This document shows, one piece after another, positions 1 to 8,118 of a DNA stretch of 64,000 nt (position 1 is its first letter; each line of letters starts with the position of its first letter). The notes under the pieces were generated by a model. It made no database searches. It saw only the letters and a list, made by a program, of their open reading frames with translations, and was not told the origin of the DNA. Origin of the DNA: Paenarthrobacter aurescens TC1 (GTDB lineage: Bacteria > Actinomycetota > Actinomycetes > Actinomycetales > Micrococcaceae). The DNA lies in assembly GCA_000014925.1 (NCBI GenBank), contig CP000474.1, forward strand, positions 3,286,001 to 3,350,000, given 5' to 3'. A program made the translations under genes and the position numbers.

Positions 1-1
1 C

Positions 2-550
2 GAGACCCTGATCGCTTCCTCTGCCGGCGCGTACCAGGACCTGCCGGAGGAGCTGCGGAACTTCGCGGACACCCTCTGGGCCATCCACACCAATGACTAC
101 GACTACTCGGTGCCCAAGAACCTTGAGCACTCCAACGCCGAAGAGCGCCGCAAGGAATTCACCCGCCTGAAGTTCGAAACCGCCCACCCGGTGGTGCGGG
201 TCCACCCGTTGACCGGCGAGCGCGGATTGTTCATTGGGGGCTTCGCGCAGCGGCTCCGGATTGTGGGCCTGTCCAACACTGAGTCCAAGGACATCATCCG
301 CCTGCTGCAGGCATACGTGACCCGTCCGGAGAACGTAGTCCGGGTGAACTGGGAGCCCAACCAGGTGGTCCTGTTCGATAACCGCATCACGCAGCACTAC
401 GCACCGGACAACTACGACGGCCAGCCACGCAAGCTCAACCGCGTCACCATCGCGGGCGATATTCCGGTGGGCATCGATGGCAAGCCGAGCCAGGCACTCC
501 AAGGTGATTCGAGCACCTACTCGGTAGTGGCTCCTTTGGCAGCTTCCTAG
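2..550 (+). CDS. TauD/TfdA-family 2-oxoglutarate-dependent dioxygenase, 3' part
   Basis: The reading frame is open from base 2, so this is the C-terminal part of a gene that begins before the window; it ends at TAG 548-550. Family members are non-haem Fe(II)/2-oxoglutarate oxygenases that release sulfite from taurine or hydroxylate related sulfonates, sulfates or aryloxy acids. Family signatures seen are HPLTGERGLFIG, the distal iron-ligand region RITQHYAPDNYDGQPRK (His of QHY) and the 2-oxoglutarate-binding arginine in RKLNRVTI. The proximal HxD lies upstream of the window. The substrate cannot be told from this piece. A strong palindrome follows the stop, and the next gene converges on it. 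Confidence 0.9.
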   Translation, partial: ETLIASSAGAYQDLPEELRNFADTLWAIHTNDYDYSVPKNLEHSNAEERRKEFTRLKFETAHPVVRVHPLTGERGLFIGGFAQRLRIVGLSNTESKDIIRLLQAYVTRPENVVRVNWEPNQVVLFDNRITQHYAPDNYDGQPRKLNRVTIAGDIPVGIDGKPSQALQGDSSTYSVVAPLAAS

Positions 551-576
551 GAGCGCCCATGTGTTGCTGTTGTAGA

Positions 577-642
577 CCCAACTGAGTCGCAGTTCAGGCC
601 GTTTTAAGTGCTCAAAAGGGCCCGAACTGCGACTCAGTTGGG
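577..642. repeat. 66-bp intergenic palindrome (33-nt arms), between convergent genes
   Basis: Bases 577-609 and 610-642 are inverted copies with 4 mismatches in 33. The outer 24 bp of each arm (577-600 and 619-642) pair with a single mismatch that becomes G-U in RNA. The ends read CCCAACTG and CAGTTGGG. It lies between the convergent dioxygenase and aldo/keto reductase genes. No T-run follows, so it could act as a bidirectional terminator or be a dispersed palindromic element; palindromes of the same size occur at 47698 and 62917. Confidence 0.75.
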
Positions 643-653
643 TTAAAACAGCG

Positions 654-1613
654 TTAGGGGATGTTGTTTCCCCGCGCTGCCACCCACAATCCGTACCACT
701 CGGCACGGGTCATGTCCGCCGCAACCGCTGCGGCATCGGCGCATGCCTTGATGCGCACGGGGTTAGTAGTTCCCACTACCGGGGAGATCCCGGCCGGGTG
801 CTTCATCAGCCAACCCAGCAATACCGATTCCGGCGTGGTGTCCTTATCCGCCGCCAGTTTTTCAAGCATGTCCGCGGTAGCCGACTCAGCCGGCGAGAAC
901 TCCGCAGACGGCGCACCTGTATAGCGCCCTTGGGCCAGGGAACCGTACGCCTGCAGTTCAATACCCTTGGCCATGCAGTGCTCAAGAGTCCCGTGCGGGA
1001 AGCTGTACTCCAGCCCCCCCGCATGGTTGACGAGCACAGTGCTCTCCAGCCAGTCCCGGCGAAGCAGACTCATTTCCAGTTGGTTCGCCACAATGGGAAT
1101 CTCCAACTCGTCCTGCAGGAACGCGATCTGCGCGCCGGACATGTTGGACACCCCCACCTGCCGCACCTTGCCTTCCGCCACCAACTGCCCGACGGCGTCA
1201 GCCACCTCACGCGGGTCCATCAACGGATCGGGGCGGTGCAGGAGCAGCGTATCCACGTAGTCTGTCTGGAGCCGCTTCAGGCTCTGGTTGACACGTTCGA
1301 GGATGGCTTCACGGCTGAGGTCGTAATGCGTATCCAGCCCGCGTTCCCCCAGCCTGATCCCGCACTTGGTCTGAAGCTGAATCTTTTCGCGCAGCCCCTG
1401 CGAACGGGCCAGGACTTCCCCAAATACAGCCTCGGACTTTCCGCTGCGATAGATATCCGCATGGTCAAAAAGCTCAACGCCAATCCCCTGTGCAGCTTGG
1501 ATCACTGCAGCGGCCTGATCGATCTCCGAAGCTCCGTAGGACGTACCGTCCCAAGGGCCGCCGAGTCCCATACAGCCGTAAATGAGGCGTCCCCGCCCGT
1601 TCGCATGAGTCAT
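654..1613 (-). CDS. Aldo/keto reductase
   Basis: A 319-aa NAD(P)H-dependent (beta/alpha)8-barrel reductase of the YdhF-like group, expected to reduce aldehydes or ketones in the cytosol. The catalytic tetrad is recognisable: D50 and Y55 (FDHADIY), K82 (QTKCG) and H125 (LLHRPDP). The C-terminal LLGWLMKHP and VVGTTNP segments correspond to the cofactor-binding end of the barrel. The length is typical. A weak -10-like AT-rich hexamer sits just before the ATG with no Shine-Dalgarno. The stop of this gene follows the 577-642 palindrome, and the start lies 24 bp from the stop of the alpha-glucosidase, so it may be read through from the sugar operon. The substrate is unknown. Confidence 0.88.
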   Translation of the reverse strand: MTHANGRGRLIYGCMGLGGPWDGTSYGASEIDQAAAVIQAAQGIGVELFDHADIYRSGKSEAVFGEVLARSQGLREKIQLQTKCGIRLGERGLDTHYDLSREAILERVNQSLKRLQTDYVDTLLLHRPDPLMDPREVADAVGQLVAEGKVRQVGVSNMSGAQIAFLQDELEIPIVANQLEMSLLRRDWLESTVLVNHAGGLEYSFPHGTLEHCMAKGIELQAYGSLAQGRYTGAPSAEFSPAESATADMLEKLAADKDTTPESVLLGWLMKHPAGISPVVGTTNPVRIKACADAAAVAADMTRAEWYGLWVAARGNNIP

Positions 1614-1637
1614 AACTTCAATATTCTGCCGCAGCGC

Positions 1638-3392
1638 TTACGCGTTGCTGACAATCCACGCGGTGGTGTCGGAAGGCAGTTTGCCATCCTCCAGCGGGCC
1701 GCTGGCCACTGCGACGTTTCCTTCCGGAAGTTCCACGGGCTTGCTGCCGAAGTTGGTCACCGTGTGCCAGCCACCGGGCCGGCTAAAGTGCAGCACGTCC
1801 TGGTTCCCTGTTTCCACCCACTCGAGTTCCTCGTCGGTCTGGAGTTCGCTGCGCAGGCTCAGTGCCTTTCGGTAGAGCTCCAGGGTGGAGCCTTCCACGT
1901 TCTCCTGCCCGGACACTGCATAGTCCTTGAACCATTCCGGCTGCGGCAGGTGTGCTTTGCCCGCACCGAAGCCGTATGACGGACCTTCTGCGGTCCACGG
2001 CAGCGGCACGCGGCAACCGTCGCGGCCAATCTCGACGCCCGGGTTACGGAAGAAGGACGGGTCCTGTCGTTCGGAATCAGGAATCTCCGAGACTTCGCGC
2101 AAGCCGAGCTCCTCACCCTGGTACAGGTAAGCAGAACCGGGAAGCGCGAGCAGCAAGAGCGTCGCGGCGCGTGCACGACGCAAGCCGAGTTCGACGTCGA
2201 GCTCTTCCGCCGGTGCGCCGGCCAGCAGCCAGCCCTTGCCGTCCTGTCCCTTGGGCTTTCCGCCCGTGATGTCCTGTGCCGCATTGGTTCCCTGGGCCAC
2301 CGAGCCCCCCTTGGGCAGGCCGTACCGGGTGGCATGACGGACTACGTCGTGGTTGGAGAAGACCCAGGTGGAGGATGCGCCCGATTCCTTGGCAGCCACC
2401 AGGTTGTCCGTGATGATCTTCTTGAACGATGCAGCATCGAAATCGGACTGCAGCAAATCAAAGTTGAACGCCTGCCCGAGTCCTTCAGGGCTCGCATAGC
2501 GGGCACGGCGGGACTCATGGACCCAGGCCTCGGCAACAGCGGTGCGGGGCGGGTTGTACTCGTTGAAGAGCTTGCGCCACTCCGCGTAGACCTCGTGGAC
2601 TTCATCGCGGTCCCAGAACGGGTGCGATCCATCGGTGAAACCATCCGTGCCATGGGCCTTGGCTTCCAAATCAGCCTTCATGGGCAGCGGCTCGGAAAGG
2701 TCCTTGGCCATGCCGTGGGCAACGTCGATGCGGAAACCGTCCACGCCGCGATCGGACCAGAAGCGCAGCGTCTTCAGGAAGTCCTCGCGAATCTCCGGGT
2801 TCTCCCAGTTGAAGTCCGGCTGCTCCTTGGCGAAGATGTGCAGGTACCACTGGCCGGGAGTGCCGTCGGGCTCGGTGATGCGGTCCCAGATGGGTCCGCC
2901 GAAGACAGAGTCCCAGTCCGACGGCGGCAGCTCACCGTTCTCGCCGCGGCCGTCGCGGAAGATGTAGCGCTCGCGGGCCGCGGAGCCTTTGGGGGACGCC
3001 AGCGCTTCCTTGAACCACTCGTGACGATCGGAAGAGTGGTTGGGAACGATGTCCACCACGATCTTGATTCCTGCGGCGTGCAAGGCTGCGGCCATCTCGT
3101 CGAAGTCCTCAAGGGTTCCCAACTTCGGGTCCACATTGCGGTAGTCGTCCACGTCGTAGCCGCCGTCTGCGAGCGCCGACGGGTAGAACGGGCTCAGCCA
3201 GACGGCGTCGATCCCCAGTTCTTTCAGGTAGGGCACTTTGGCCGTGATGCCCTTGATGTCACCGAGTCCGTCACCGTTCGCGTCGTAGAAGCTGCGCGGG
3301 TAGATCTGGTAGACGGCCGCCTGGCGCCACCAGTTCGGATCGGACATGCGGTCGGCGTCGGTTCGGTGTGCCTGAGTGGCGGAAGTGCTCAC
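1638..3392 (-). CDS. GH13 alpha-glucosidase (oligo-1,6-glucosidase/maltase type)
   Basis: A 584-aa cytosolic GH13 enzyme that hydrolyses terminal alpha-glucosidic bonds of imported oligosaccharides. The N-terminus has the family start WWRQAAVYQIYPRSF (residues 21-35). Conserved regions include DIVPNHSS, the nucleophile D223 in GFRIDVAH, the acid/base E288 in AVAEAW, and H348-D349 in FSNHDVVRH. There is no signal peptide. The start is GTG at 3392, preceded by AAAGGAG six bases upstream. It is the last gene of the leftward sugar cluster, 76 bp after the permease, and has its own palindrome of the ROK-operator type at 3405-3419, so it probably has an additional regulated promoter. Substrate (maltose, isomaltose, trehalose or sucrose) is not resolved. 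Confidence 0.93.
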   Translation of the reverse strand: MSTSATQAHRTDADRMSDPNWWRQAAVYQIYPRSFYDANGDGLGDIKGITAKVPYLKELGIDAVWLSPFYPSALADGGYDVDDYRNVDPKLGTLEDFDEMAAALHAAGIKIVVDIVPNHSSDRHEWFKEALASPKGSAARERYIFRDGRGENGELPPSDWDSVFGGPIWDRITEPDGTPGQWYLHIFAKEQPDFNWENPEIREDFLKTLRFWSDRGVDGFRIDVAHGMAKDLSEPLPMKADLEAKAHGTDGFTDGSHPFWDRDEVHEVYAEWRKLFNEYNPPRTAVAEAWVHESRRARYASPEGLGQAFNFDLLQSDFDAASFKKIITDNLVAAKESGASSTWVFSNHDVVRHATRYGLPKGGSVAQGTNAAQDITGGKPKGQDGKGWLLAGAPAEELDVELGLRRARAATLLLLALPGSAYLYQGEELGLREVSEIPDSERQDPSFFRNPGVEIGRDGCRVPLPWTAEGPSYGFGAGKAHLPQPEWFKDYAVSGQENVEGSTLELYRKALSLRSELQTDEELEWVETGNQDVLHFSRPGGWHTVTNFGSKPVELPEGNVAVASGPLEDGKLPSDTTAWIVSNA

Positions 3393-3404
3393 GAAACTCC
3401 TTTG

Positions 3405-3419
3405 ATTTAGTATCTAAAT
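3405..3419. promoter_or_regulatory. Putative ROK-repressor operator upstream of the alpha-glucosidase
   Basis: ATTTAG (3405-3410), a 3-nt spacer and CTAAAT (3414-3419) form a perfect inverted repeat, extended by TTTA on the right. The same TCTAAATTTA word occurs at the divergent promoter at 6771. It sits 13 bp before the GTG start, overlapping the Shine-Dalgarno region, an efficient position for repression. Confidence 0.6.
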
Positions 3420-3468
3420 TTATCTCCTGGACCAGTATGAAACGCGGTCCCGGGAAGGTCAACAATGG

Positions 3469-4377
3469 TTAGCCCTTGACGGCCCCCTGTGTCACTCCGG
3501 CCATGACCCACCGCTGCGTGAACAGATACGCAATGATCGCCGGTGCCATCGCCATGAGGTAGGACGCGAAGGACACGTGGTAGTTGTTGCTGAACTGCGT
3601 CTGGAAAAGGTTCTGCCGCACGGGAAGCGTCTGCAGTGCCGGATCGGAAATAATCAGCGACGGCATCATGAAGTCATTCCATGCATAGAGGAACGCGAAG
3701 ATCCCCACGGTGGCGCTCATCGGTGCCAAGAGCGGGAAAATCAGTTTCCAGAAGGTCTGCCACGTGGTTGCGCCGTCAATCCTGGCGCTCTCTTCAAGTT
3801 CCATCGGAATGGAGCGGAGGAAGGCGGTGAAGAGCAGGACGCTGAAGCTCAGTTGGAACATGGTGGCCAACAGGATGACGCCAAACGGATTGTCCAAGCC
3901 AAGGCGGCCCGTGAGCTGAATCTGCGGCAACGCAACTACGGGGAAGGGAATGAACATTGCTCCCAGAAGATAGAAGAACGAATACCTGAACAGCCGCCGC
4001 TCCCAGTTGCGCACGATCGCATAGGAGGCGAAGGCGGCCAAGACGATGGTGGCAAGGACTGTCCCGGCTGTTACCAGCAAAGACATCGCGGCCCCCACCG
4101 GGAAGTTGGTCAGGGTCCAGGCTTGGACAAAGCCGTCCATGCTGAACGGGGCGGGGAAGGAGAAGGCGTTGCCATCCACGGCCTGCCCTTGGGTCTTGAA
4201 TGCCATGGAGACCGTGACATACAGGGGTAGCAGCACAGTGACCGCGCACAACACGAGGATGGTGGTTGCGGACCAGTTGACCCGCTCCACCTTCGACGCA
4301 GCCCGGCGTCGGGTGGTTCCGGCGGCGGCGGTGTCCAAGGGCGAGTTCTCAATAGCGAGGGTGGATTGGTTGGTCAT
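3469..4377 (-). CDS. Sugar ABC transporter permease, MalG/CUT1 type
   Basis: A 302-aa inner-membrane permease, one half of the channel of a carbohydrate importer. About six hydrophobic segments are visible, after a ~35-residue polar N-terminus. The ATPase-coupling EAA loop is present as ELEESARIDGATTWQTFWKLIFPL. The C-terminus RWVMAGVTQGAVKG is typical of MalG-type partners. The ATG overlaps the last base of the upstream permease stop (TAATG), so the two are translationally coupled. The operon has no ATP-binding subunit; in actinobacteria such systems commonly share an MsiK-type ATPase encoded elsewhere, which is inference here. Confidence 0.92.
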   Translation of the reverse strand: MTNQSTLAIENSPLDTAAAGTTRRRAASKVERVNWSATTILVLCAVTVLLPLYVTVSMAFKTQGQAVDGNAFSFPAPFSMDGFVQAWTLTNFPVGAAMSLLVTAGTVLATIVLAAFASYAIVRNWERRLFRYSFFYLLGAMFIPFPVVALPQIQLTGRLGLDNPFGVILLATMFQLSFSVLLFTAFLRSIPMELEESARIDGATTWQTFWKLIFPLLAPMSATVGIFAFLYAWNDFMMPSLIISDPALQTLPVRQNLFQTQFSNNYHVSFASYLMAMAPAIIAYLFTQRWVMAGVTQGAVKG

Positions 4378-5291
4378 TAGAGTGCGTTCCGTCCGCGAGT
4401 CAGCGAGAGCTGTACGAGAGAGATGAGGATGGCGACCACAAAGAAGATCGTCGCGTTGGCCATCTGGTAGGCGTAGTCGCCGCCGTTGAAGCCGGAGATG
4501 ACAGTCATGGCGATGCTCCGGGTAGAGGTCCCCGGGCCGCCGTTCGTCAGCCCGACGATGATGTCGTAGGCGTTGAGGAAGCCTTTAAACCCGAGAATGA
4601 TGTTGATCACCACGTACCCGGCCACCAGCGGGAGCGTGATCTTCAGCAGCTGTTGGAATTTGCTGGCCCCATCGATTTCCGCAGCCTCGTACACATCACC
4701 GGGCACAGCGACAAGGCCCGCGATATAGATGAGCAGAGCCCCCGGAACCGCCTGCCAGGCGGTGACCAGCACGATCGCGATCCACGCGAGGTCGGGGTTG
4801 GCCAGCAAGCTGCTCTCCAACCAGGGGATCCCGGCCGCAGCTCCCGCGGCCGGCAAGGAATTGGAGAACAGGAAGTTGAAAACGTAGGCGATGATGATGC
4901 CGGAAACCACCATCGGGATAACGAAGATGGTTCGCAGTGCCGACTTCATCCGGATGCGCGAGGTAAGCCCGACGGCCAACAGGAACGCCACAACGTTGAC
5001 CACGATCACCGTGACGATGGAAAAGCCGAAAGTGAACAGGTAGCTCTGCAGGATGGCGGGATCGCTGAAGATCGCAATGTAGTTGGTCAGGCCAACGAAG
5101 TCCCAGTCACCGATTCCAATGGAGTTGGTAAAGCTGAAGAAAATGCCGATGATCCCCGGAATCGTGATGGCCAAGGTGAACAGAATCAGGCTGGGCACCA
5201 GGAAGAGGTAGAAGATCGGCTCGACGCGTCTCTTCCCGCGCTGCTTTGGGCTGACCTGCTTGGATGTGTTTGGGGTGGTGATGGTGGACAT
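4377..5291 (-). CDS. Sugar ABC transporter permease, MalF/CUT1 type
   Basis: A 304-aa membrane protein that pairs with the downstream permease to form the import channel. Residues ~25-50 hold the first membrane helix after a lysine-rich cytosolic tail; about six helices follow. The EAA coupling loop reads YEAAEIDGASKFQQLLKI, followed by the ITLPL-like segment. The gene begins 24 bp after the binding-protein stop and ends in a one-base overlap with the next permease, so the cluster reads binding protein, MalF-type, MalG-type, enzyme. Regulation is probably through the ROK operator at 6771-6795. Confidence 0.92.
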   Translation of the reverse strand: MSTITTPNTSKQVSPKQRGKRRVEPIFYLFLVPSLILFTLAITIPGIIGIFFSFTNSIGIGDWDFVGLTNYIAIFSDPAILQSYLFTFGFSIVTVIVVNVVAFLLAVGLTSRIRMKSALRTIFVIPMVVSGIIIAYVFNFLFSNSLPAAGAAAGIPWLESSLLANPDLAWIAIVLVTAWQAVPGALLIYIAGLVAVPGDVYEAAEIDGASKFQQLLKITLPLVAGYVVINIILGFKGFLNAYDIIVGLTNGGPGTSTRSIAMTVISGFNGGDYAYQMANATIFFVVAILISLVQLSLTRGRNAL

Positions 5292-5315
5292 GTATCTGAC
5301 TCCCTATGGTCTGCA

Positions 5316-6605
5316 CTACTGGCGGAACGCCAGGCGCGCCCAGTCTGCGTCGAGGGTGCGGAGGGTGGATGCAGGGGACGCGCCGAACACGATTGCCTGC
5401 GTGTAGTTCATGATCGGGATGGTGCGGGGAACGAGCACCGAGGGGCCCTGATAGACCTTGGCGTCGTCGTAGTACTGCACCATCCCCTCAATCCGGGGGT
5501 CGGGGACGTTCGCAGAGTCCTTGGTGGGAGTGAAGCCCAGCTGTGATTTGTTGTAGGCATCGATCACCTCGGGACGGTACAGATACTCAAGGAACCCACG
5601 CGCAGCGTCCTTGTGCTTGGAGGCCTCCGGGATCCAGGCGGCGAGGTCCACGTTGACGCGCACGCGCAAGTCCTCGGGGTTCTCGGTCATCGGCAGCGGA
5701 AAGGTGCCGAGCAACAGGCCCGGGGCGGTCTTGGCGATCTCGCTGAACGCCCACGGTCCCTGCAGATACATGGCAGCCTTGCCCTGCGAGAAGGCAAGGT
5801 TGCCGTCGCCGTAGGCCCGGCTTGCAGCATCCTTGTTCACGTAGTTCTTTGCCAGCGTCAGCATCTTTTCGACGGGCTGCTCAAAGTCCTTTTGGAATGA
5901 CACCGAAGACTCCGGCCCAACGTTCACGCCTTCAGCATCGAGCTTCTTGAAGAAGTCGATGGTGTCCACCTGGCCGCCCACAGAGTAGTCGAACCACCCC
6001 TGGGCGATGGTCCAGTCATCCTTCCACGTGGCATAAAACGGCGTCACCCCAGCGGCTTTCAGCGCTTCACACGCCGCGATCAATTCGCTCCACGTGGTGG
6101 GGACCGCAATGTTGTTGGCGGCGAAGATTTCCTTGTTGTAGATCACGGAGGACGCCATGACCGAGTACGGGAGGGCACTGGTCCGCCCCGGGTATGAACC
6201 GTACTGTTCCATCAGCGGTTGAAGGTCTTCGCGGATGTGGGACGCTGCCTCCGTACCGGACAAGTCGCTCAGAGCACCGCGCTGGACGAAGCGGGACGTC
6301 TCCATGTTGTAGTTGGCAAGCGCGATGTCCGGCGGGTTGCCGCGAACGAAGCTCGCAGATACGACGTCGACGCCGGACGTATCGAGTACCACTTCTGTTT
6401 CATCCTGAGAAGCGTTGTAATCAGCAACCAGTTTGGTCATGAAGCCGATGGCCTCCCGCTTGCTGAACGTAAAACGGATGGTCTCTTTACCCGAATCCCC
6501 TGATGTGCCCGGTTCCCCGGTGCAGCCGGAGAGAAGGCCGGCAAACAGTGCCAAGCCCAAGCCCATTGCTGCGAAGCGTTTCCTGCGTGTCATTTTCACA
6601 GACAC
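5316..6605 (-). CDS. Extracellular sugar-binding lipoprotein of ABC importer
   Basis: A 429-aa solute-binding protein. The N-terminus has basic residues (MTRRKR), a hydrophobic stretch and the lipobox LLSGC with Cys28, so it is lipid-anchored outside the membrane. The body matches the family-1 sugar-binding fold: TIRFTFSKREAIGF at the start of lobe I, KAAMYLQGPWAFSE and a WI-P-EASKHKDAARGFLEYLY segment typical of CUT1 binding proteins. It is the first gene of the leftward operon, and the 238-bp upstream region holds the ROK operator. The linked alpha-glucosidase suggests an alpha-glucoside ligand; the exact sugar is not resolved. Met5 could be an alternative start. Confidence 0.92.
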   Translation of the reverse strand: MSVKMTRRKRFAAMGLGLALFAGLLSGCTGEPGTSGDSGKETIRFTFSKREAIGFMTKLVADYNASQDETEVVLDTSGVDVVSASFVRGNPPDIALANYNMETSRFVQRGALSDLSGTEAASHIREDLQPLMEQYGSYPGRTSALPYSVMASSVIYNKEIFAANNIAVPTTWSELIAACEALKAAGVTPFYATWKDDWTIAQGWFDYSVGGQVDTIDFFKKLDAEGVNVGPESSVSFQKDFEQPVEKMLTLAKNYVNKDAASRAYGDGNLAFSQGKAAMYLQGPWAFSEIAKTAPGLLLGTFPLPMTENPEDLRVRVNVDLAAWIPEASKHKDAARGFLEYLYRPEVIDAYNKSQLGFTPTKDSANVPDPRIEGMVQYYDDAKVYQGPSVLVPRTIPIMNYTQAIVFGASPASTLRTLDADWARLAFRQ

Positions 6606-6680
6606 CGTAGCCCTTTCGTATTGCGGACCTCAGTGGCCGCATTGCCATCGTGTAGCGGACCGTGTGCATCGCCACCCGAA

Positions 6681-6795
6681 GTTTAGATAGGCGGTAAATT
6701 TACGACCTATCGCTAACCATGGTGAGTGATGTCCGCCACAGGGTCAAGCGTTTGGCGAAATGCGTCGTCATCTAAATTTATGCACTAAATTTAGA
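6681..6795. promoter_or_regulatory. Divergent promoter region with ROK operator palindrome
   Basis: TCTAAATTTA (6771-6780), spacer TGCAC and TAAATTTAGA (6786-6795) make a perfect inverted repeat with 10-nt arms. A second, degenerate site has TTTAGA at 6682-6687 and TAAATTTA at 6695-6702. They lie between the binding-protein gene and the ROK gene, so one repressor could control both directions. The matching site at 3405 supports a local regulon. Confidence 0.75.
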
Positions 6796-6843
6796 GAGAC
6801 CGTCCTATCGTTCCGATGGACGGCTGAGAAATGGGAGCTCCGA

Positions 6844-8067
6844 ATGCAGACCGGGACTGCACCGTCAACGCAACTGGTACGGCGGGTCAACGCCAGCGCA
6901 ATGCTCAAGGCCATGCGCGGCGCCGGAGTCGTCACCGGCACCGAGCTGATGGCCGCCACTGGACTCTCCCGCGCCACCGTCATCTCGATTTGCGATGAAC
7001 TCGTCCGGCTCGGATGGCTCCAGGAACTGGAGAACCAACGAGGAGCCGGTGACTACGTCAAGGGCAGGCCTGCGCGGCGCTTCGTTTTCGACGACAGCGC
7101 GGCCAGCGTGATCGGCATCGACATTGGCGCCACCAAGATCACCGCGATAGTGGCTGACATGGCAGGAACGTCCTTGTCCCAGGTCACGATGCCCTTCCGC
7201 GCCTACAACGTCCCGGCCGATGAACGCGCAGATGTGCTGGACAAGATCGCCGCCGACGCCTTGGACAAGGCGGGCGTATCCGCCGACTCTGTTCTAGCCG
7301 TGTCTGTTGGCGTAGCTGCCCCGGTCAGCCGGGACGGGGAGGTCCTCACTGCCCAGGAATTCTGGAAATCCTTCGATGTCCGCCGGATCGTGTCCGAACG
7401 CCATGGTTGGCATGTGCTCCTGGAAAACGATGCCAATCTCGCGGCCCTCGCAGAACGGTGGCAGGGCAGTGCGCAGGGAGTCGACAACCTTGTGGTCATG
7501 CTCGCCGGCGACCGTTTGGGGTCCGGAATCCTCGAGTCCGGCCGTTTGCTCCACGGGCAGCTTGGTGGCTTTGGCGAGCTGGGATACCTGGACAACGTGG
7601 ACGGCGTGGGCGACACCTACGGCATTGCCCACTACGCAACACTGTGGGGACGGGAAGCCCTCGATGCCGGTACGGAAACCAAGCTGACGGCACTGTGCGG
7701 CGGTGATCCTGAAGCCCTGACCGCAGAGATGGTATTCAGGGCGGCCGCGGACGGCGACCACTCAGCCCTCGACGTCCTCAACCGCGTGGCGCACCGCATG
7801 GCCCGGGCCATTGGCTCCATCAGTACTTTGGTCAACCCTGAGCTGGTGGTCATTGCCGGAGCCGTCGCAGCGTCCGCCAATGCCCTGATCCCCACCATGG
7901 AAAAGCAAGTCCCGGACTTCACCTTCACTCCCCCACGACTGGCAACCTCCGCCCTGGGGGACGGCATTGTTTCCCTCGGCGCGATCCGCCATGCCCTGGA
8001 CTACGTGGAAGAGCATGCGCTGGATCTTTACCCGGCCTCCCTGCCAAAGCACGTGGCCGCCGGCTGA
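6844..8067 (+). CDS. ROK-family transcriptional repressor
   Basis: A 407-aa regulator with an N-terminal winged helix-turn-helix (about residues 15-60, TGTELMAATGLSRATVISIC) followed by a ROK sugar-kinase-like domain beginning at IGIDIGATK. Family members bind DNA until a sugar or sugar phosphate docks in the ROK domain. The frame is open to 6760, but ATG 6844 is chosen because GGGAG lies at a normal distance and the longer start would put the operator palindrome inside the coding region. The zinc-site cysteines of the usual ROK motif (CxCGxxGC) are missing; the corresponding stretch reads GQLGGFGELGYL. It is divergent from the alpha-glucoside operon, which it most likely represses. Confidence 0.9.
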   Translation: MQTGTAPSTQLVRRVNASAMLKAMRGAGVVTGTELMAATGLSRATVISICDELVRLGWLQELENQRGAGDYVKGRPARRFVFDDSAASVIGIDIGATKITAIVADMAGTSLSQVTMPFRAYNVPADERADVLDKIAADALDKAGVSADSVLAVSVGVAAPVSRDGEVLTAQEFWKSFDVRRIVSERHGWHVLLENDANLAALAERWQGSAQGVDNLVVMLAGDRLGSGILESGRLLHGQLGGFGELGYLDNVDGVGDTYGIAHYATLWGREALDAGTETKLTALCGGDPEALTAEMVFRAAADGDHSALDVLNRVAHRMARAIGSISTLVNPELVVIAGAVAASANALIPTMEKQVPDFTFTPPRLATSALGDGIVSLGAIRHALDYVEEHALDLYPASLPKHVAAG

Positions 8068-8070
8068 TTC

Positions 8071-8101
8071 GGCCAGGACCTTATCCGGGGCCTGGCCCGG
8101 A
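8071..8101. terminator. Possible hairpin between convergent genes
   Basis: GGCCAGG (8071-8077) pairs with CCTGGCC (8091-8097), and an alternative stem TCCGGG/CCCGGA (8084-8089/8096-8101) overlaps it. It lies between the convergent ROK and antiporter genes. There is no T-run, so terminator function is tentative. Confidence 0.35.
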
Positions 8102-8118
8102 CCCGGCTCAGCGCTGCC

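Noticed and set aside
577..642. attC site or small insertion element ends
   Set aside because: No integron core sites, no transposase and no flanking duplication were visible; the element is too short for an IS.
2334..3410. A 358-codon plus-strand frame
   Set aside because: It is antisense to the alpha-glucosidase, has no family motif and no ribosome site.
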